Shown: positions 1 through 11,100 of the stretch, in pieces
Layout: each line of letters starts with the position of its first letter
Numbering within the stretch: position 1 is the stretch's first letter
From: Saccharum officinarum
Taxonomy: Eukaryota > Streptophyta > Magnoliopsida > Poales > Poaceae
Assembly (NCBI GenBank): GCA_020631735.1
Contig: CM036158.1
Coordinates: forward strand, 86,181,421 to 86,245,420
Reading direction: 5' to 3'
DNA: 64,000 bases
Translations under genes and position numbers: made by a program
The notes under the pieces: model-generated
Databases searched by the model: none
Seen by the model: only the letters and a program-made list of their open reading frames with translations
What the model was told of the DNA's origin: nothing

Positions 1-19
1 TCATTGATATTGATACATA

Positions 20-253
20 CTCCTTCTGTCCTAAATTATTTGTCGCTTTAGATTTCTGTGCCGCAAGTTTGACTCGATTTATAGAAAATGCGTGTAATAT
101 TTGTATATCCAAATAAATTTATTAAAAAACTAGATTCAAAGATCTTTCCAATTATACCAATTATGTATCATAAATATTAATATTTTTTAATATATATTTT
201 GTCAAAATTATTTCTCGGAAGCGAAAACGATAGTTATTTTGAGACGGAGGGAG
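20..253. mobile_element. Stowaway-type MITE
   Basis: The ends CTCCTTCTGTCC and GACGGAGGGAG form the terminal inverted repeat typical of grass Stowaway (Tc1/mariner-like) MITEs. A TA dinucleotide flanks both sides (18-19 and 254-255), as expected for this superfamily. The interior is AT-rich with no coding capacity. Confidence 0.85.
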
Positions 254-324
254 TACATATACAATATGAATGCTTTGCGATGAACAAGACATTGCATTAA
301 TTCTTCATGTACATATTTTTGAAA

Positions 325-669
325 TAGGTGATCCAAGTGCATCTAATACACATGCTAAAATTGATGAAGCTAGGCAACCTAAAAGGGAAGTGAAAACGCA
401 TGACGAGATGCAGTGACTCAAGAAGAGGGGGATGAAAAAAAAAAGAAACGTCGACAAGCATATCATTTTATAAAATAAAAAAACTACACTGGCTGGTGGT
501 TTGAGAGGTGAAACCATGGCCAAGCTCGAACCAACCTATGCATTATCCATTTTTTATATGTGTTGTAGCAGATGGAGTTGAATTGGACAAGGAAAACATG
601 GTTGAACTGGACAAGGAAAACATAGTAGGCATTGAAAATAATGACTGGCTGCATAGGGATGATTAATAC
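325..669 (+). pseudogene. Possible exon remnants of an unrecognised gene
   Basis: Two coding-like stretches lie on the plus strand. From about 325 the frame reads a Lys/Glu/Asp-rich peptide (…DPSASNTHAKIDEARQ…), broken by a TGA near 418. From about 574, after an acceptor-like TTGTAGCAG, the frame reads two copies of an eight-residue unit (VELDKENM/VELDKENI), encoded by a 24-bp direct repeat, and ends in TAA at about 667. I do not recognise a family. These could be fragments of a host gene or of a transposon-borne gene. Composition and the splice-like junction are the only support. Confidence 0.25.
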
Positions 670-779
670 CAACCCATGCAGAGGAATGAACATGCCCTAG
701 GTATTGTGTTAATTTTATGATGACAGTAGTAATTATATTGTTCTCTCGTGGACCCTGTTAGCCTCCTGATTCCGCCACT

Positions 780-1175
780 AACGTGAACCAGTTAGGGGGG
801 TACGTGCCCCTGCTAGCCCCCTGGTTCCGCCACGGACCGTGAACCAATAGCTTCTCTTTAAGATCCGAGGCCTCCCCATGCCTTGTCGTCGTTGTCATTG
901 TAGAGAGCCATGCATATAAGAAACAAATTCCCTGTGAACCAATTGTTCTGCCGTCACGGATCGTGAACTTCCCTGTGAACCAACAGTTCTTCCGTTTGCC
1001 TTTACGGATCGTGAACTTCCCTGTGAACCAACAGTAACCAACAGTTCTTTCGCCACGAACCGTGTGAACCAACAGTTCTTCCGCCGACCCATGCATATAA
1101 GAAACAAAATCCCTGTGAACCAACTATTCTTCCGCCACGGATCATGAACTTCCATGTGAACCAACCGTTCTTCCG
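780..1175. repeat. Degenerate short repeats around 'CCTGTGAACCAACAGTTCTTCCG'
   Basis: Variants of a 35-40 bp unit (GTGAACTTCCCTGTGAACCAA… followed by TTCTTCCGCC…) recur about six times in imperfect tandem arrangement. At 760-835 two hAT-like ends (GGTTCCGCCACGG and GATTCCGCCACTA) occur close together, so the array may derive from a decayed hAT element. No gene is supported here; the open frames are low-complexity shadows of the repeat. Confidence 0.55.
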
Positions 1176-1441
1176 CCACAGACCGTGAACCGCTGTCATT
1201 ACAGAGAGCCCCGTGAATAGCAGTGGTCCGTGAACCGTTGTCATTGCAGAGAGCCCCGTGAATAGCAGTGGTTGCTCTTTACGGTGTAGTATATTACATT
1301 AGAAAGTGCCACAGACCGTGAACCGTTGTCATTACAGAGAGCCCCGTGAATAGCAGTGGTCTGTGAACCGTTGTCATTGCAGAGAGCCCCGTGAATAGCA
1401 GTGGTTGCTCTTTACGGTGTAGTATATTGCATTAGAAAGTG
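1176..1441. repeat. Two tandem copies of a 133-bp unit
   Basis: Copies at 1176-1308 and 1309-1441 are nearly identical, differing at a few positions. Each unit contains two copies of a roughly 46-bp subrepeat (ACCGTGAACCG.TGTCATT.CAG…AATAGCAGTGGT) followed by a unique segment ending in TTAGAAAGTG. This is a young duplication with a higher-order structure. Confidence 0.85.
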
Positions 1442-1564
1442 CAAGAGGGTTTTCGCTAGGACCACTACTAACCACATCAACTTTTATTCATGTGTTAATT
1501 CTCGGTGGTTTATGATATATAGGGAATAGTTTTTTTAGAATTACACAGTACAACCTAGAAAGCC

Positions 1565-1815
1565 TACAATACGCACACACACTCACCCCTATGAACACAC
1601 GTATGCAAACTCCACCGTTATGAGCATTTTCGAAGGACTGAGCCGGCATATCTTGAAATTTACGAGGTCACCACAAGCGCCTCGCTGTCGACCGGAGCCT
1701 TTCATCGAAAGCATAGCACTGTTAAATCCTAGAATAAATCTAGAAAAATGCGAGCACCTGTGCCAAGTCGAGAACTTAAGCCTGTGTTCCACCACAAGGA
1801 ACCCAACCAACTGAT
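1565..1815 (-). mobile_element. tRNA-derived SINE, antisense copy
   Basis: Read on the minus strand, this contains pol III A-box-like sequence (GATCAGTTGGTTGGG), B-box-like sequence (AGTTCTCGACTTGG) and the body shared with the sense SINE at 25648 (GAGGCGC..GTGGTGAC..CG, GCTCATA, TTCATAGGGGTGAGTGTG). A transposase-free, short, A/T-tailed layout fits a grass SINE. The 64- and 98-residue open frames here are incidental. Confidence 0.7.
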
Positions 1816-1902
1816 CTATGATCAGTTCGCATTTGGCTTGGCTTTGCTTTGCACCACAATTTAATTTCGACGTGCAAGGGAGCACTACAACTGTACAAGT
1901 TA

Positions 1903-2080
1903 CTTCATCCGTCTCTGAATAAATAAATTTTTATTCAAACTTTTTATGTTTTACTGAATGTATAGAAAAAAAGTACAAATATTTGTAACATCAAATGAAT
2001 ATTTTATGAAAAATAGTTTATGCTATATCTAACTAAACTAATTTAGTATTATAAATCATTGGCGCTCTTTCTTTCTTCCA
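1903..2080. mobile_element. Stowaway-like MITE fragment
   Basis: It starts TACTTCATCCGTCTCTGAATA, close to the usual TACTCCCTCCGTC… end. The AT-rich interior resembles Stowaway interiors, but the opposite end is eroded and the element cannot be closed. Confidence 0.35.
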
Positions 2081-2204
2081 TTTTGATCCAAAAACATTTT
2101 ATTTTTCTTTCTTAAAGATGAAAATTCTAATATTTTTTCTACTCAATGCAATGTGGCCAGTCAAGTGTGCGTGCCATTGAGCACACAGCACAGTCGTTGT
2201 GTGA

Positions 2205-2291
2205 CAGCCAACGGTGGCAAATATAGTGCAAAATCAAATGGGCGCACTGTTCTCCAGCCAACGGTGGCAAATATAGTGCAAAATCAAATGA
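2205..2291. repeat. Direct repeat next to the scaffold gap
   Basis: A unit of about 36 bp (CCAGCCAACGGTGGCAAATA… running to AAATCAAATG) occurs twice, separated by about 13 bp. It lies directly before the first N run and may have contributed to the assembly break. Confidence 0.7.
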
Positions 2292-2339
2292 CCCGACTGG
2301 AGCAGCGTCCTCAAGCCCAGCGGGCAGCCTAGAATGGGT

Positions 2340-2439
2340 NNNNNNNNNNNNNNNNNNNNNNNNNNNNNNNNNNNNNNNNNNNNNNNNNNNNNNNNNNNNN
2401 NNNNNNNNNNNNNNNNNNNNNNNNNNNNNNNNNNNNNNN
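2340..2439. other. Scaffold gap (100 N)
   Basis: Exactly 100 N, the conventional placeholder for a gap of unknown size. Open frames spanning it are meaningless. Confidence 0.98.
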
Positions 2440-2714
2440 CCAAACAAGATCTTATAGGAATTGAATTAATAATTCAATGACAGGTTGTGTGATTCTTTCA
2501 ACTAAGCATGCGGTGGTTGACCGATCCTCAAAAATCTTATTTTCTTACTCCTATATATTTCTTTTCTTTTTTGCTAGTCGTCATTAATTCATTAAAAATT
2601 AAAATCTGTGATGCTTCGTGGACTTTTTTCGAAACGGGCGGCTTAACTCTGCACGGCATGTATTAATATAGAAGGGGATAATGCTTCTTGGACTAAGCAT
2701 AAGAAGAAGATTGT

Positions 2715-2722
2715 TATAAAAA
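2715..2722 (+). promoter_or_regulatory. TATA box of the dioxygenase pseudogene
   Basis: TATAAAAA lies 57 bp upstream of the ATG at 2779, at a distance that gives a short 5' leader. The region upstream (2440-2710) shows nothing else I can assign. Confidence 0.5.
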
Positions 2723-2778
2723 GAAGCACCTCAATTCCTCAAGGCACTCACCAGCAGCTATAGGAGTGAGAGATAACA

Positions 2779-4281
2779 ATGGCTCACGCAGAGGCCGGAG
2801 GATCTCTACCAGTGCCAAATGTGCAGGAACTTGCACAAAATTACAACATTTCAGAGGAGCAGATCCCCAAAAGATACATCAGGTTGGAAGAGACCGCCGA
2901 GGAGGTCACAAGTGGTCATTGACATCTCTTCTGCAACTGCAATTTCTATTATCGATCTCAACAAGTTGCTAGATTCACGGTCATCCAAAGAGGAGTGTGC
3001 AAAGCTTGGATCTGCCTGTAAGCAGTGGGGCTTCTTTCAGGTATGTAAAGCATAAGATATTCATGTTTTAAGGACATACTCCCTCTGTCTAAAAAAAAGA
3101 GTCATTCTCGCTTTCAAAAAGCCAGCATTTTAACTTTGACCAAATATATTTAACAAAATATTAATACTTATGGTACATAATTAATATCATTAGGTAGATC
3201 ATTGAATATACTTTCATAATAAACTTATTTGAAGATAGAAATGTTGCACGTATTTTCTACAAACTTAGTCAAAGTTAAGAAAGTTTGACTGGCATGATTT
3301 CCATAGCGACTCTATTTTTTGGGACGGAGGGAGTACAGTACAGTTAGCTGCAGTTCCCACTACTAGGAAGCATGGATTTTCTGTACCTTATAACAAAGAT
3401 GTGCTAAGAAGTAGTATAAACCTATTGAGGTTGGAACTGCTCTGTGAAGTCGGTTTAGTTTCAAAAGAATGATGTCAAAGATTAATAGTCTGGTACAAAG
3501 TCAAATCACATATTCACATGTTTAAAACAGCACGTGTAGTATGTAGACTTACTTTTTGTCGATTTGAATTTTGAAAAACCAGCTCATTAATCATGGCGTA
3601 CCAGATGAAGTGATCTGCAATTTCAGGAACGACATGGCTGAATTCTTCAAGCAGCCACTATAAACAAAACAGGTGTACGTGTACTCAATGGTACCAGGCA
3701 ACCTCGAAGGGTATGGCCAGCACTTTGTTGTTTCCGAGAACCAGAAACTGGACTGGGCAGACATGTTCTATCTCAATATCTCATGCCCCGACCAAGCGAT
3801 TCGAGGGACATGAGGTTCTGGCCTAGTCATCCTCCCTCTTTCAGGTATGCCTGAAATCACAAAATCAAATATATTGCATCATGAGTTTGTTGTAAGTACT
3901 GCTCCATGCTTTTGTCTTTTTAAGTTCATCCTTGCATGATAACTCTTGATTGACAGCAACTCGATAGATCGGTACTCCTCTGAGGCAGCAAAGCTAGTGT
4001 CGTGCTTGATGCAGTTCGTAGCCATGGACATGGGTGTTGAGCCGGAGACTCTTTTGGAAATATTCAGAGGTCAACCTCAAAGCATGCGAATGACCTACTA
4101 CCCTCCATGCAAGGAAGCTGAAAAGGTGGTGGGACTGTCGCCGCACACGGATGGTACCGGCCTGACGCTGCTGCTCCAGGCAAATGACGTGCAGGGGCTG
4201 CAGATCCGAATGGATGGCAAGTGGGTCTCCGTAAACGCCCTCGCTGGTGCATTCATCGTCAATGTCGGCGATATACTTGAG
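2779..4281 (+). pseudogene. 2-oxoglutarate/Fe(II)-dependent dioxygenase (SRG1-like) pseudogene
   Basis: Three exons are readable: 2779-3040, 3583-3844 and 3957-4281, each with GT/AG borders. The start MAHAEAGGSLPVPNVQEL, the …CKQWGFFQ|LINHGVP… junction and the exon 3 block with YYPPC and PHTDGTG (Fe-binding His and Asp) place it in the plant DOXC/SRG1-like group of secondary-metabolism oxygenases. Lesions: an extra base near 2919 gives TGA at 2920-2922 after 47 codons; an in-frame TAA lies at 3661-3663; a further frameshift near 3770-3800 disrupts the segment before RDMRFWP. The fourth exon, which should carry the second Fe-binding His and the 2OG-binding RxS, is absent: a Copia LTR starts 34 bp after the exon 3 donor. 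Exact substrate cannot be inferred. Single-base lesions could in part be sequencing errors; the missing last exon cannot be explained by single-base errors. Confidence 0.88.
3079..3333. mobile_element. Stowaway MITE in intron 1 of the dioxygenase pseudogene
   Basis: The ends CTCCCTCTGTCT and GGGACGGAGGGAG form a terminal inverted repeat, flanked by TA at 3077-3078 and 3334-3335. The 255-bp AT-rich element has no coding capacity. It sits wholly inside the intron between exons 1 and 2. Confidence 0.9.
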
Positions 4282-4315
4282 GTAAGCATGTATAACGAGC
4301 AGATCATGTTGTGTG

Positions 4316-5006
4316 TGTTAAGTAATTAGATAATTTTTTAGATTAAAACCAGAATATAAATCATGTAAAACAGATGAACTAGATCAAGTATGTATAGCAT
4401 ACTAGCATGACAGATCAGCATATTGGATAGTATGAACGACAAGATTAGATCACGAGAATTATACCTGCCGACTGAAACTGTAGTTGTTGGTGATGCAGAT
4501 GGTGGTGATGATGGAACGAGGTTGATGTCGAAGTCGTTGATGTTGAAGTCATCGTTGAAGTCATCAATGAGAGGTGGAGGAAGAGCTCGACGCAGTTGAC
4601 GACGAATACGCCGGAACATAGCGCCGCCTGACTTGGATGGAAGACGACCCATTGTGAAAGTTGGAGCAGTCGCGCGGTAGCACTTCCCAAAAATCTTATT
4701 TGCCTTCTCCCGGTGCAGGATTGCAAAGACGAGGGTTCCGGAGACCTGCTCGTCCGGTCGCTAGTGCACGCAAGCGATCGGACTGGAGTAGCTACGGCGG
4801 CAGCGCAACAACGAGAAGACGCAAAAACTCTAGGTCAATTAGATACGTTTTGGCGTGGCCGCTAGGTTGCTTATATAGTCCTGTACAACTGATCTCGTGT
4901 CGCGATCACGATCTAAGTCGTTTTAGGACTCTTAATTTATAATCGTTTAGAACTCTGCAACTTGAAGGCCAAAAAACCAAAAACTAAAACTACAAAAGGA
5001 GACCTC
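4316..5006 (-). repeat. Copia element 3' LTR, first part
   Basis: It matches 11956-12640 over its length, starting TGTTAAGTAATTAG. Minus-strand TATATAAGCAACC (near 4868-4880) is the likely LTR promoter TATA box. The remainder of this LTR resumes at 6905, after the nested solo LTR. Confidence 0.85.
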
Positions 5007-6904
5007 TAAAAACACAAGTTTGATTTTGGTAATTAATGACACCAAGTTGCTAATGCTAGTGTATCAAGTGGAATGAGTTAGGCATAAGCAACACACGTGA
5101 TGAAGGAGCATGTGACATGAAGTGATGACCACAAGATCACAAGAGGTGGAGATGCACATAAAATGATGATCAAGGTGATCAAGCATGAGGAGATGGACAT
5201 GGAACAAAGGGATCAAGGCAAATGTATAATCATAGGATTTGCTTTTGCTGGTCTAAGATGAGTAGAGAAATAATTGACTGGGTTTAGAATTGATAGCTAT
5301 CAAGAGGGGCAATCACGGTTAGCTCGTGAATCAAGTGCTACTAGGTCATCATCTTTAGCATATGCATTAGGATCTAGTAGAGGGCTAACCTAACACCTTA
5401 AAAAATAATTGTGAAAATGCTAACACACATGCACATAATGGTGTACACTTGGTGGTTTTAGCACGTTTGCGAAGGCGGTAGAGTTTGAGCGATAGAGAGG
5501 GTTTTGTGGTCCTCTCGGGATTCAGGCGTTTTCGAGGAAATGAAATGCCTATTTTCCATTGCGCCGGAGGCGAGAAAAGGTGGCGAAAGTCCGGAGTGTT
5601 TATCTCTGAAAAACTCCAACCGGACGCTGGACCGAACGTGGTCTAGGGTGGACCTGCGCGTCCGGTCAGTTCAAACCGCAGACAGAGATGCACGCGTGAA
5701 GGTCGCGGACCGGCGTGTCCAGTCCCTCACGGAACCAGAGCGTCCGGTCACGCACCTAGTGGGCAGCGCGTGTCTCAGTGCTGATCGGACGCGGTGGCGC
5801 GTCCGGTCACGTGCGACCGGACACGTCCGATCGCGCGAGGAGCTCTCTGGACTCCGATCGGACGCCGGATGCAGCGCGTCCGGTCAAACGGTGTAGCGCG
5901 TCCGGTCATGACAACGGTTCTCTCTGACGCGCACTGCTGCTGTTTGTCCTGTACCCTGACCGGTGCGTCCGGTCATCACGTTTTTCACTGCGTTGTCTTA
6001 TAACTGCTAGTTGCTTACCCCTTCGCTATAAATAGATAGTGGCCGGGTTTGGGGTGCTCTAGCTTGACTCTTTGAACACTTGAGACATACTTTGAGCTAG
6101 AGAACTTCTCCTCCACTCATCTCCTTGCTTGGTTGCATACTCTAAAGAGATTGAGTGAGATTCAAGTGCATTGCATTGAGAGTTGCATCTAGTGGCACTT
6201 GATTCTTGAGTTTGCTGTGGATTGCTTGTTACTCTTGGGTGTTTCCTGACACCCTAGACGGCTTGGAGTAGCGGTGGTGTTGAGATCATGATTGGAGATT
6301 GTTTTGAGCCTCACCCAACGATTGTGAGGGGTTCTTGAGCCTTCCCCGTGGGAGTTCACGAATTGGCTACTCTAGTGGAACTCGTGGCTTGGAGGATCCC
6401 TATCTTGTGAGTGGATGTGCGACACCTGCTGAGGGTTCAACTCTTGATAGTTGATTAGCTCGCGATCCATCAAGTGGGTGCATCGCCACAACGAGAAGTA
6501 GCTTGCCGGGAAGCAAGTGAACCTCGGTAAAAAAATCTTGTGTCATCTCTTGCCGAGTATTCTCTTTATGATTGTGTACGATTGATTCTTTGATACATCT
6601 CATCTCTACAACGTTGGTATAAGAATCAATTCACTTCTCTTTTTTATTCTTGCACTTTATCTTGTCTAGTGTGCTTAGCGTAGTTTGTATCACTTAGGGG
6701 TAATTAGTTTAGAGACTTAGCTTTGTTGGTGTGAACTAGAGATCATAGCCTTGCACTAGAATTACATTTGTGGCTTGCATAAAAGTAGTTGAGCTAGTGC
6801 TAGAATTAGCTTCGCCATCTTATATACTAACTTTGTTGTTTAGTGAAGCTTGTAGAAAATTAAAATAGGCTATTCACCCCCCCTCTAGCCATTTGGACCT
6901 TACA
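5007..6904 (+). mobile_element. Sirevirus-type solo LTR with target duplication ACCTC
   Basis: It begins TAAAAACACAAGTTTG (TG decayed to TA) and ends CTAGCCATTTGGACCTTACA. The identical 5-mers ACCTC at 5002-5006 and 6905-6909 are its target-site duplication. The interior carries many GTCCGGTCA/CGGACGC motifs (5620-5980), of the kind described for Sirevirus LTRs, and a TATA box CTATAAATAG near 6026. With no internal coding domain between the duplications, it is a solo LTR left by LTR-LTR recombination, inserted inside the Copia LTR. The 130-residue frame at 5504 is not a gene. Confidence 0.9.
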
Positions 6905-7200
6905 ACCTCGCTTCCGCAAGGCGAGAAGTCGGATTTCGGCGGATCATTCACGCAGGTGCGCGCGCGCCTGCGCCCTTCGCCCCGCCCCGGCAAGGTGAGC
7001 ATGTGGGCTTCTCTTTCTCCTCACACTAGACTTGAGGAAGTGGAGAGGACTTCCATATTTAAGTATGGCTACCTCCACTTCAACAAGTAAGGTTGTACTA
7101 AAGAATTCCCACATCCCACCTTGCTCATATGAATGGGCCTTTGAGATTTATTAGGAATTTTACAATTAGTTATTGGACCAAGCCCATATAAATTCTAACA
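6905..7200 (-). repeat. Copia element 3' LTR, second part
   Basis: It continues the LTR after the solo-LTR insertion (GCAAGG.GAG..G.CGGATTTCGGCGG matches 12648-12680) and ends AAATTCTAACA. Read on the minus strand this is the LTR start TGTTAGAATTT. Confidence 0.85.
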
Positions 7201-7210
7201 ATCCCCCACT
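7201..7210 (-). promoter_or_regulatory. Copia polypurine tract
   Basis: Minus-strand AGTGGGGGAT directly precedes the 3' LTR (TGTTAG…), the expected plus-strand primer position. Confidence 0.85.
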
Positions 7211-7761
7211 AGATCTCAAATATCCACTTAGAGATTTGCCTGTTCTCGCTACTGTTTAATATACCAGTGTTTTGGCAGAGACTGTGAAGTTGAACTTCTA
7301 CCTAGAACCTCAAGCTACACTCATCCACAACTTGAACAATGGACTACGCTTTGAATTGCAAGTTTTGTGCGAATGAGCTTTACTCAAAGCCAAACTAGTA
7401 CTTGGGCTGCCAGTAGCCTTAATCCGTGGGTGGAGCATATACGTCGTACTCCTTGGTCTCTTCATGAGCTTACTAGAGATCACCCAAATCTCATAGACTG
7501 CGACGTTTTACAGTCAGACTCATATAGGTATGTTCTTTCAAGAATGCTCTGTAGGACAACACCTTCACTTGTTAAAGCCAATAGAATATATTAAGGCATT
7601 AGCCAACCTACCATACAGTGCCTCAACGCTTTGAGAGTATTGCATCTTCACATAGAGAGGGTTATAATTATACTATTCTCAGTTTGCCAATAGTTTATTT
7701 TTCCCAAAACCTTAGTCACGGGATCTCTGATCAAAAAGGTTGAGTTACTACTACTGCAAAC

Positions 7762-8895
7762 TCACATGGGTCTCATACTCGTCTCCCTTGATGCGATTTC
7801 TATCACATTCCGTGATAGCCATTTTGTAAAGGGATCTGCCATGTTTTTGTCTGTTTGCACATAAGCCACAACTATTACTCCGGAGTTTCTTAACTTTCTG
7901 ACAGACTTCAAACGTCTTTTAATGTGTCTCATTGACTTCGCATTATCCTTAGCACTATTCATTTTAGTGATCACTGTTTGATTATCACAGTTCATAAGAA
8001 TAGCCGGTATTGGTTTTTCAACCACTATCAAGTCAGACAAGAGCTCACGCAGCCACTCTGCCTCTGCAGAAGCTGTATCCAAAGCAGTAAGTTCTGCTTC
8101 CATGATTGATTTAGTCACAATAGTCTGTTTACAAGACCTCCACGACACTGCACCACCTCCAAGAGTAAAAACAGACCCACTAGTGGCGTATATTTGATCA
8201 ATATTAGAAATCCAGTTCGCATCACTATATCCCTCTTGCACAGCTGGGTGCCCAGAATAGTGAATCCCAAAACTCATAGTACCTTTGAGATAACGCAAGA
8301 CCTTTTCAAGTGCATGCCAATGATCATTACCTGGGTTGGACATGTACCTACTCAATTTGCACACGACAAAAGAGATATCTAGTTTGGTTGCGCTAGCTAG
8401 ATACATGAGTGAACCAATTATCTGAGAATATCTTAATTGATCTCTAGCAATCTTCTTATTCTTTCTCAGCGTCACACTATGATCATAAGGTGTTGGAGAA
8501 GGCTTGCTATCCATAAAGCCAAACCGGCTCAATGCCTTCTCAACATAGTGAGATTGTGACAAGGTAATCCCAGTATCTTCTTTAATCAGCTTAATGTTTA
8601 GAATTACATCAGCTTCTCCTAGATCTTTCAAATCAAAACTCTTTGACAAAAAAGACTTGACATTATTAATAATATCAATGTTTGTACCAAAGATTAGAAT
8701 ATCATCAACATATAAACATAATATAACAGATTGACCTCCACCATATCGATAATACACACACCTATCAGTCTTATTAACAGCAAAACCCACACCAGTTAAA
8801 GTAGTGTCAAACTTCTTATGCCATTATTTTGGTGCTTGTTTCAAGCCATACAAAGACTTCAGTAACTTACACACCTTCTGCTCTTCACCTTTTAC
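7762..8895 (-). pseudogene. Copia reverse transcriptase C-terminal half and RNase H
   Basis: A 342-codon open stretch (7762-8790) includes the catalytic LYVDDILIF of Copia reverse transcriptase, the GSLMYLA… connection region and the RNase H segment ending …KNMADPFTKWLS. Upstream, KVCKLLKSLYGLKQAP lies in the same direction (8824-8880) after an in-frame stop. This part of the polyprotein copies element RNA into cDNA and removes the RNA strand. It is separated from the N-terminal reverse transcriptase part by a hAT MITE. Confidence 0.9.
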
Positions 8896-8902
8896 TACAA
8901 AC

Positions 8903-9159
8903 CAGGGCTGGAAAAAAAGCTCGTTAAGCTGGCTCGGTGGCTCGGTACAAAAGTGTTCCGATTGGACTAATTTATCTTTTAAAATGAAAATGACTTGATT
9001 TAGAACGACTTTCAACTTCGGCTCGGCTCGTTAGGCTCGGCTCGTTAGGCTCGTTGTGAAGTTGGGTCTTAAACAATGCAGGAAATAATGATGAATAAGA
9101 TTATACCAATTTCTAAAAAAGCTCGAAAAAAACTACGGTTGGCTCGATATCTAGCCCTA
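8903..9159. mobile_element. hAT-type MITE inside the Copia reverse transcriptase
   Basis: The ends CAGGGCTGG and CTAGCCCTA are inverted repeats, and the 8-mer CTACAAAC flanks both sides (8895-8902 and 9160-9167). Removing the element rejoins the …DGFVV/KGEEQ… reading of the Copia polyprotein. The interior has repeated GGCTCGTTAGGCTCG. Size and 8-bp duplication fit a non-autonomous hAT. Confidence 0.9.
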
Positions 9160-9167
9160 CTACAAAC

Positions 9168-9586
9168 CCATCAGGCTAATTCATATAAATCTCCTCATCC
9201 AACTCTCCATTAAGAAAAGTTGTCTTCACGTCCATTTGATGAACGAGAAGACCATACGAGGCAGCTAGACAAAGTAGCACTCGAACAGTGGTCATTCTAG
9301 CAACAAGTGAATAATTATTAAAGAAATCCTCGCATTCCTTTTGGGTATAACCCTTAGCCACAAGCCAAGTCTTGTACTTGTCAATAGTACCATCAGGCCT
9401 AAGCTTATTCTTGAACACCCACTTACATCCGATTGGTTTACAACCAAAAGATAGCTCAGATAGCTCCCAAGTTCCATTAGAAAGAATCGAGTCCATCTCA
9501 CTACGAACAACTTCTTTCCAATCATCTGCATCTGGAGATGCATATGCCTCTGTAATAGAGGTAGGAGTATCGTCCACAAGATACAC
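9168..9586 (-). pseudogene. Copia reverse transcriptase N-terminal part
   Basis: A 136-codon stretch contains NGTWELSEL, GCKWVFKNKL and VHQMDVKTTFLNGELDEEIYMN, the RVT_2 N-terminal motifs that include a catalytic Asp (MDVK). An overlapping frame at 9292-9696 suggests a frameshift upstream, where the integrase and transcriptase should join. Confidence 0.88.
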
Positions 9587-9796
9587 AATGAAATCATCAC
9601 CAAATGATTTTGCAATCCTTCGTCTCTTGTTCCTCGCATGAACTTCATTGTCATTCTCCTCAATGACCTTTTCAGGTGGTTGCTCAAATGACTCAATAGG
9701 TATAGTAAAATCAGGAGCTATCTAAGAGAAAAATCTAGTATTGCTACACATATTTTTCATAGGGAATATATTTTCAAAAATATAGCATCACGAGAT

Positions 9797-10612
9797 TCAA
9801 ATTGTATCCACGTGCATATCAAGAACTTCAGATTTTACTACTAAAAATCTATAGACAATACTATGGTGAGCATATCCTAGAAAGACACAATCCATAGTCT
9901 TTAGTTCAAGCTTACGTTTCTTAGAAATTAGAACATTGACTTTCGCCAAACATCCCCACGCGCGCAAGTATGAAAGTGATGGTTTCCTTCCAACCCAATT
10001 CTCATATGGAGTTGTCTCTTTATTTCTGTTTGGAATTCTATTCAGGACATGACTCACAGTCAATAAAGTTTTCCCCCACCATGCCTTAGATAGACCAGCA
10101 GTGTCTAACATAGCGTTCACCAAGTCAGTCAGCGTGCGTTTCTTCCTCTCGGCAATCCCGTTTAATTCGGGCGAATAGGGAGCTGTCCTCTCATGAATAA
10201 TACCATGTTCCACACAGAACTCATCAAATAATATAGAAAAATATTCACCACTACGATCTGACCTTAGATATTTAATTTTTCTCTCTAGTTGATTTTCAGT
10301 TTCAGCCTTATAGATTTTAAAGTAGTCTAGCGTTTCATCTTTAGTTTTTAGCAAGTAAATATAGTAAAATCTAGTTGCATCATCAATTAAAGTCATGAAA
10401 TATATCTTTCTAGCTTTTGTTAACACACCATTCATCTCGCAAAGATCAGAATGTATGAGTTCTAAAGGTGCCAAGTTTCTCTCCTCCGCTGCCTTATGAG
10501 GTTTTCGAGGTTGCTTAGATTGCACATAAGTATGACACTTAGAACCTTTGGCAATAGTAAAATATGGAATTAAACTCAAGCTAGATAAATGTGACATCAA
10601 ACCAAACTTCAC
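9797..10612 (-). pseudogene. Copia integrase core
   Basis: A 271-codon stretch shows the DDE integrase signature: HSDLCE (first Asp), YLRSDRSGEY (second Asp) and, about 35 residues on, NGIAERKKRTL (Glu). GKTLLTVSHVLNRIPN and AWGCLAKV are typical Copia downstream motifs. The zinc-binding N terminus is degraded. The frame ends before the connection to reverse transcriptase, so the copy is broken. Confidence 0.9.
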
Positions 10613-11100
10613 ATGACATAAACGAGAATGTCAAACACTCGAACTATCATTAATTGTGCCATAAATATGATTCACTGACTTATTACAAAAATCTGCCAAA
10701 GATAAGCGGAACAAGCTTCCGGAATCATAGCCTTTACCAATAAATTGTCCATACTTAGACATAACTACTTTATTGGACTCTAACACTACCTTAAACCCAT
10801 CTCTCAAAAGAAGGGAGACGCTAACAAGGTTCTTGCAAATAGTAGGGACATGCTGCACGTTCTTCAGCTGCACGATCTTTCCCGAAGTAAACTTCAGATC
10901 TATCATGCCAACACCACAAACAGAAGCATGTGATCCATTCCCCATCAGGACGGAGTAACCTTAGAGCCCCTGGTAAGAAGAAAACAAAGAGATGTCAGCA
11001 CACACATGAATATTAGCACATGTATCAACCCACCAACTTAGAGATTGAAACACTGAAAGTACAGTAGAAAAATTACCATACCCGTCATCAGCACTGCTAG
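10613..11100 (-). pseudogene. Copia protease and pre-integrase region
   Basis: The 104-codon frame 10631-10945 reads MGNGSHASVCGVGMIDL…LKNVQHVPTICKNLVSVSLL, the usual sequence after the Copia aspartic protease active site. The active-site block itself lies across a stop near 10960 (plus-strand TTA/CTA context). Confidence 0.75.

Noticed and set aside
5610..5980. Regularly repeated GTCCGGTCA motifs as a CRISPR-like array
   Set aside because: Spacing is irregular, the host is a plant, and the motifs recur in other Sirevirus-type LTRs here (61125-61640).
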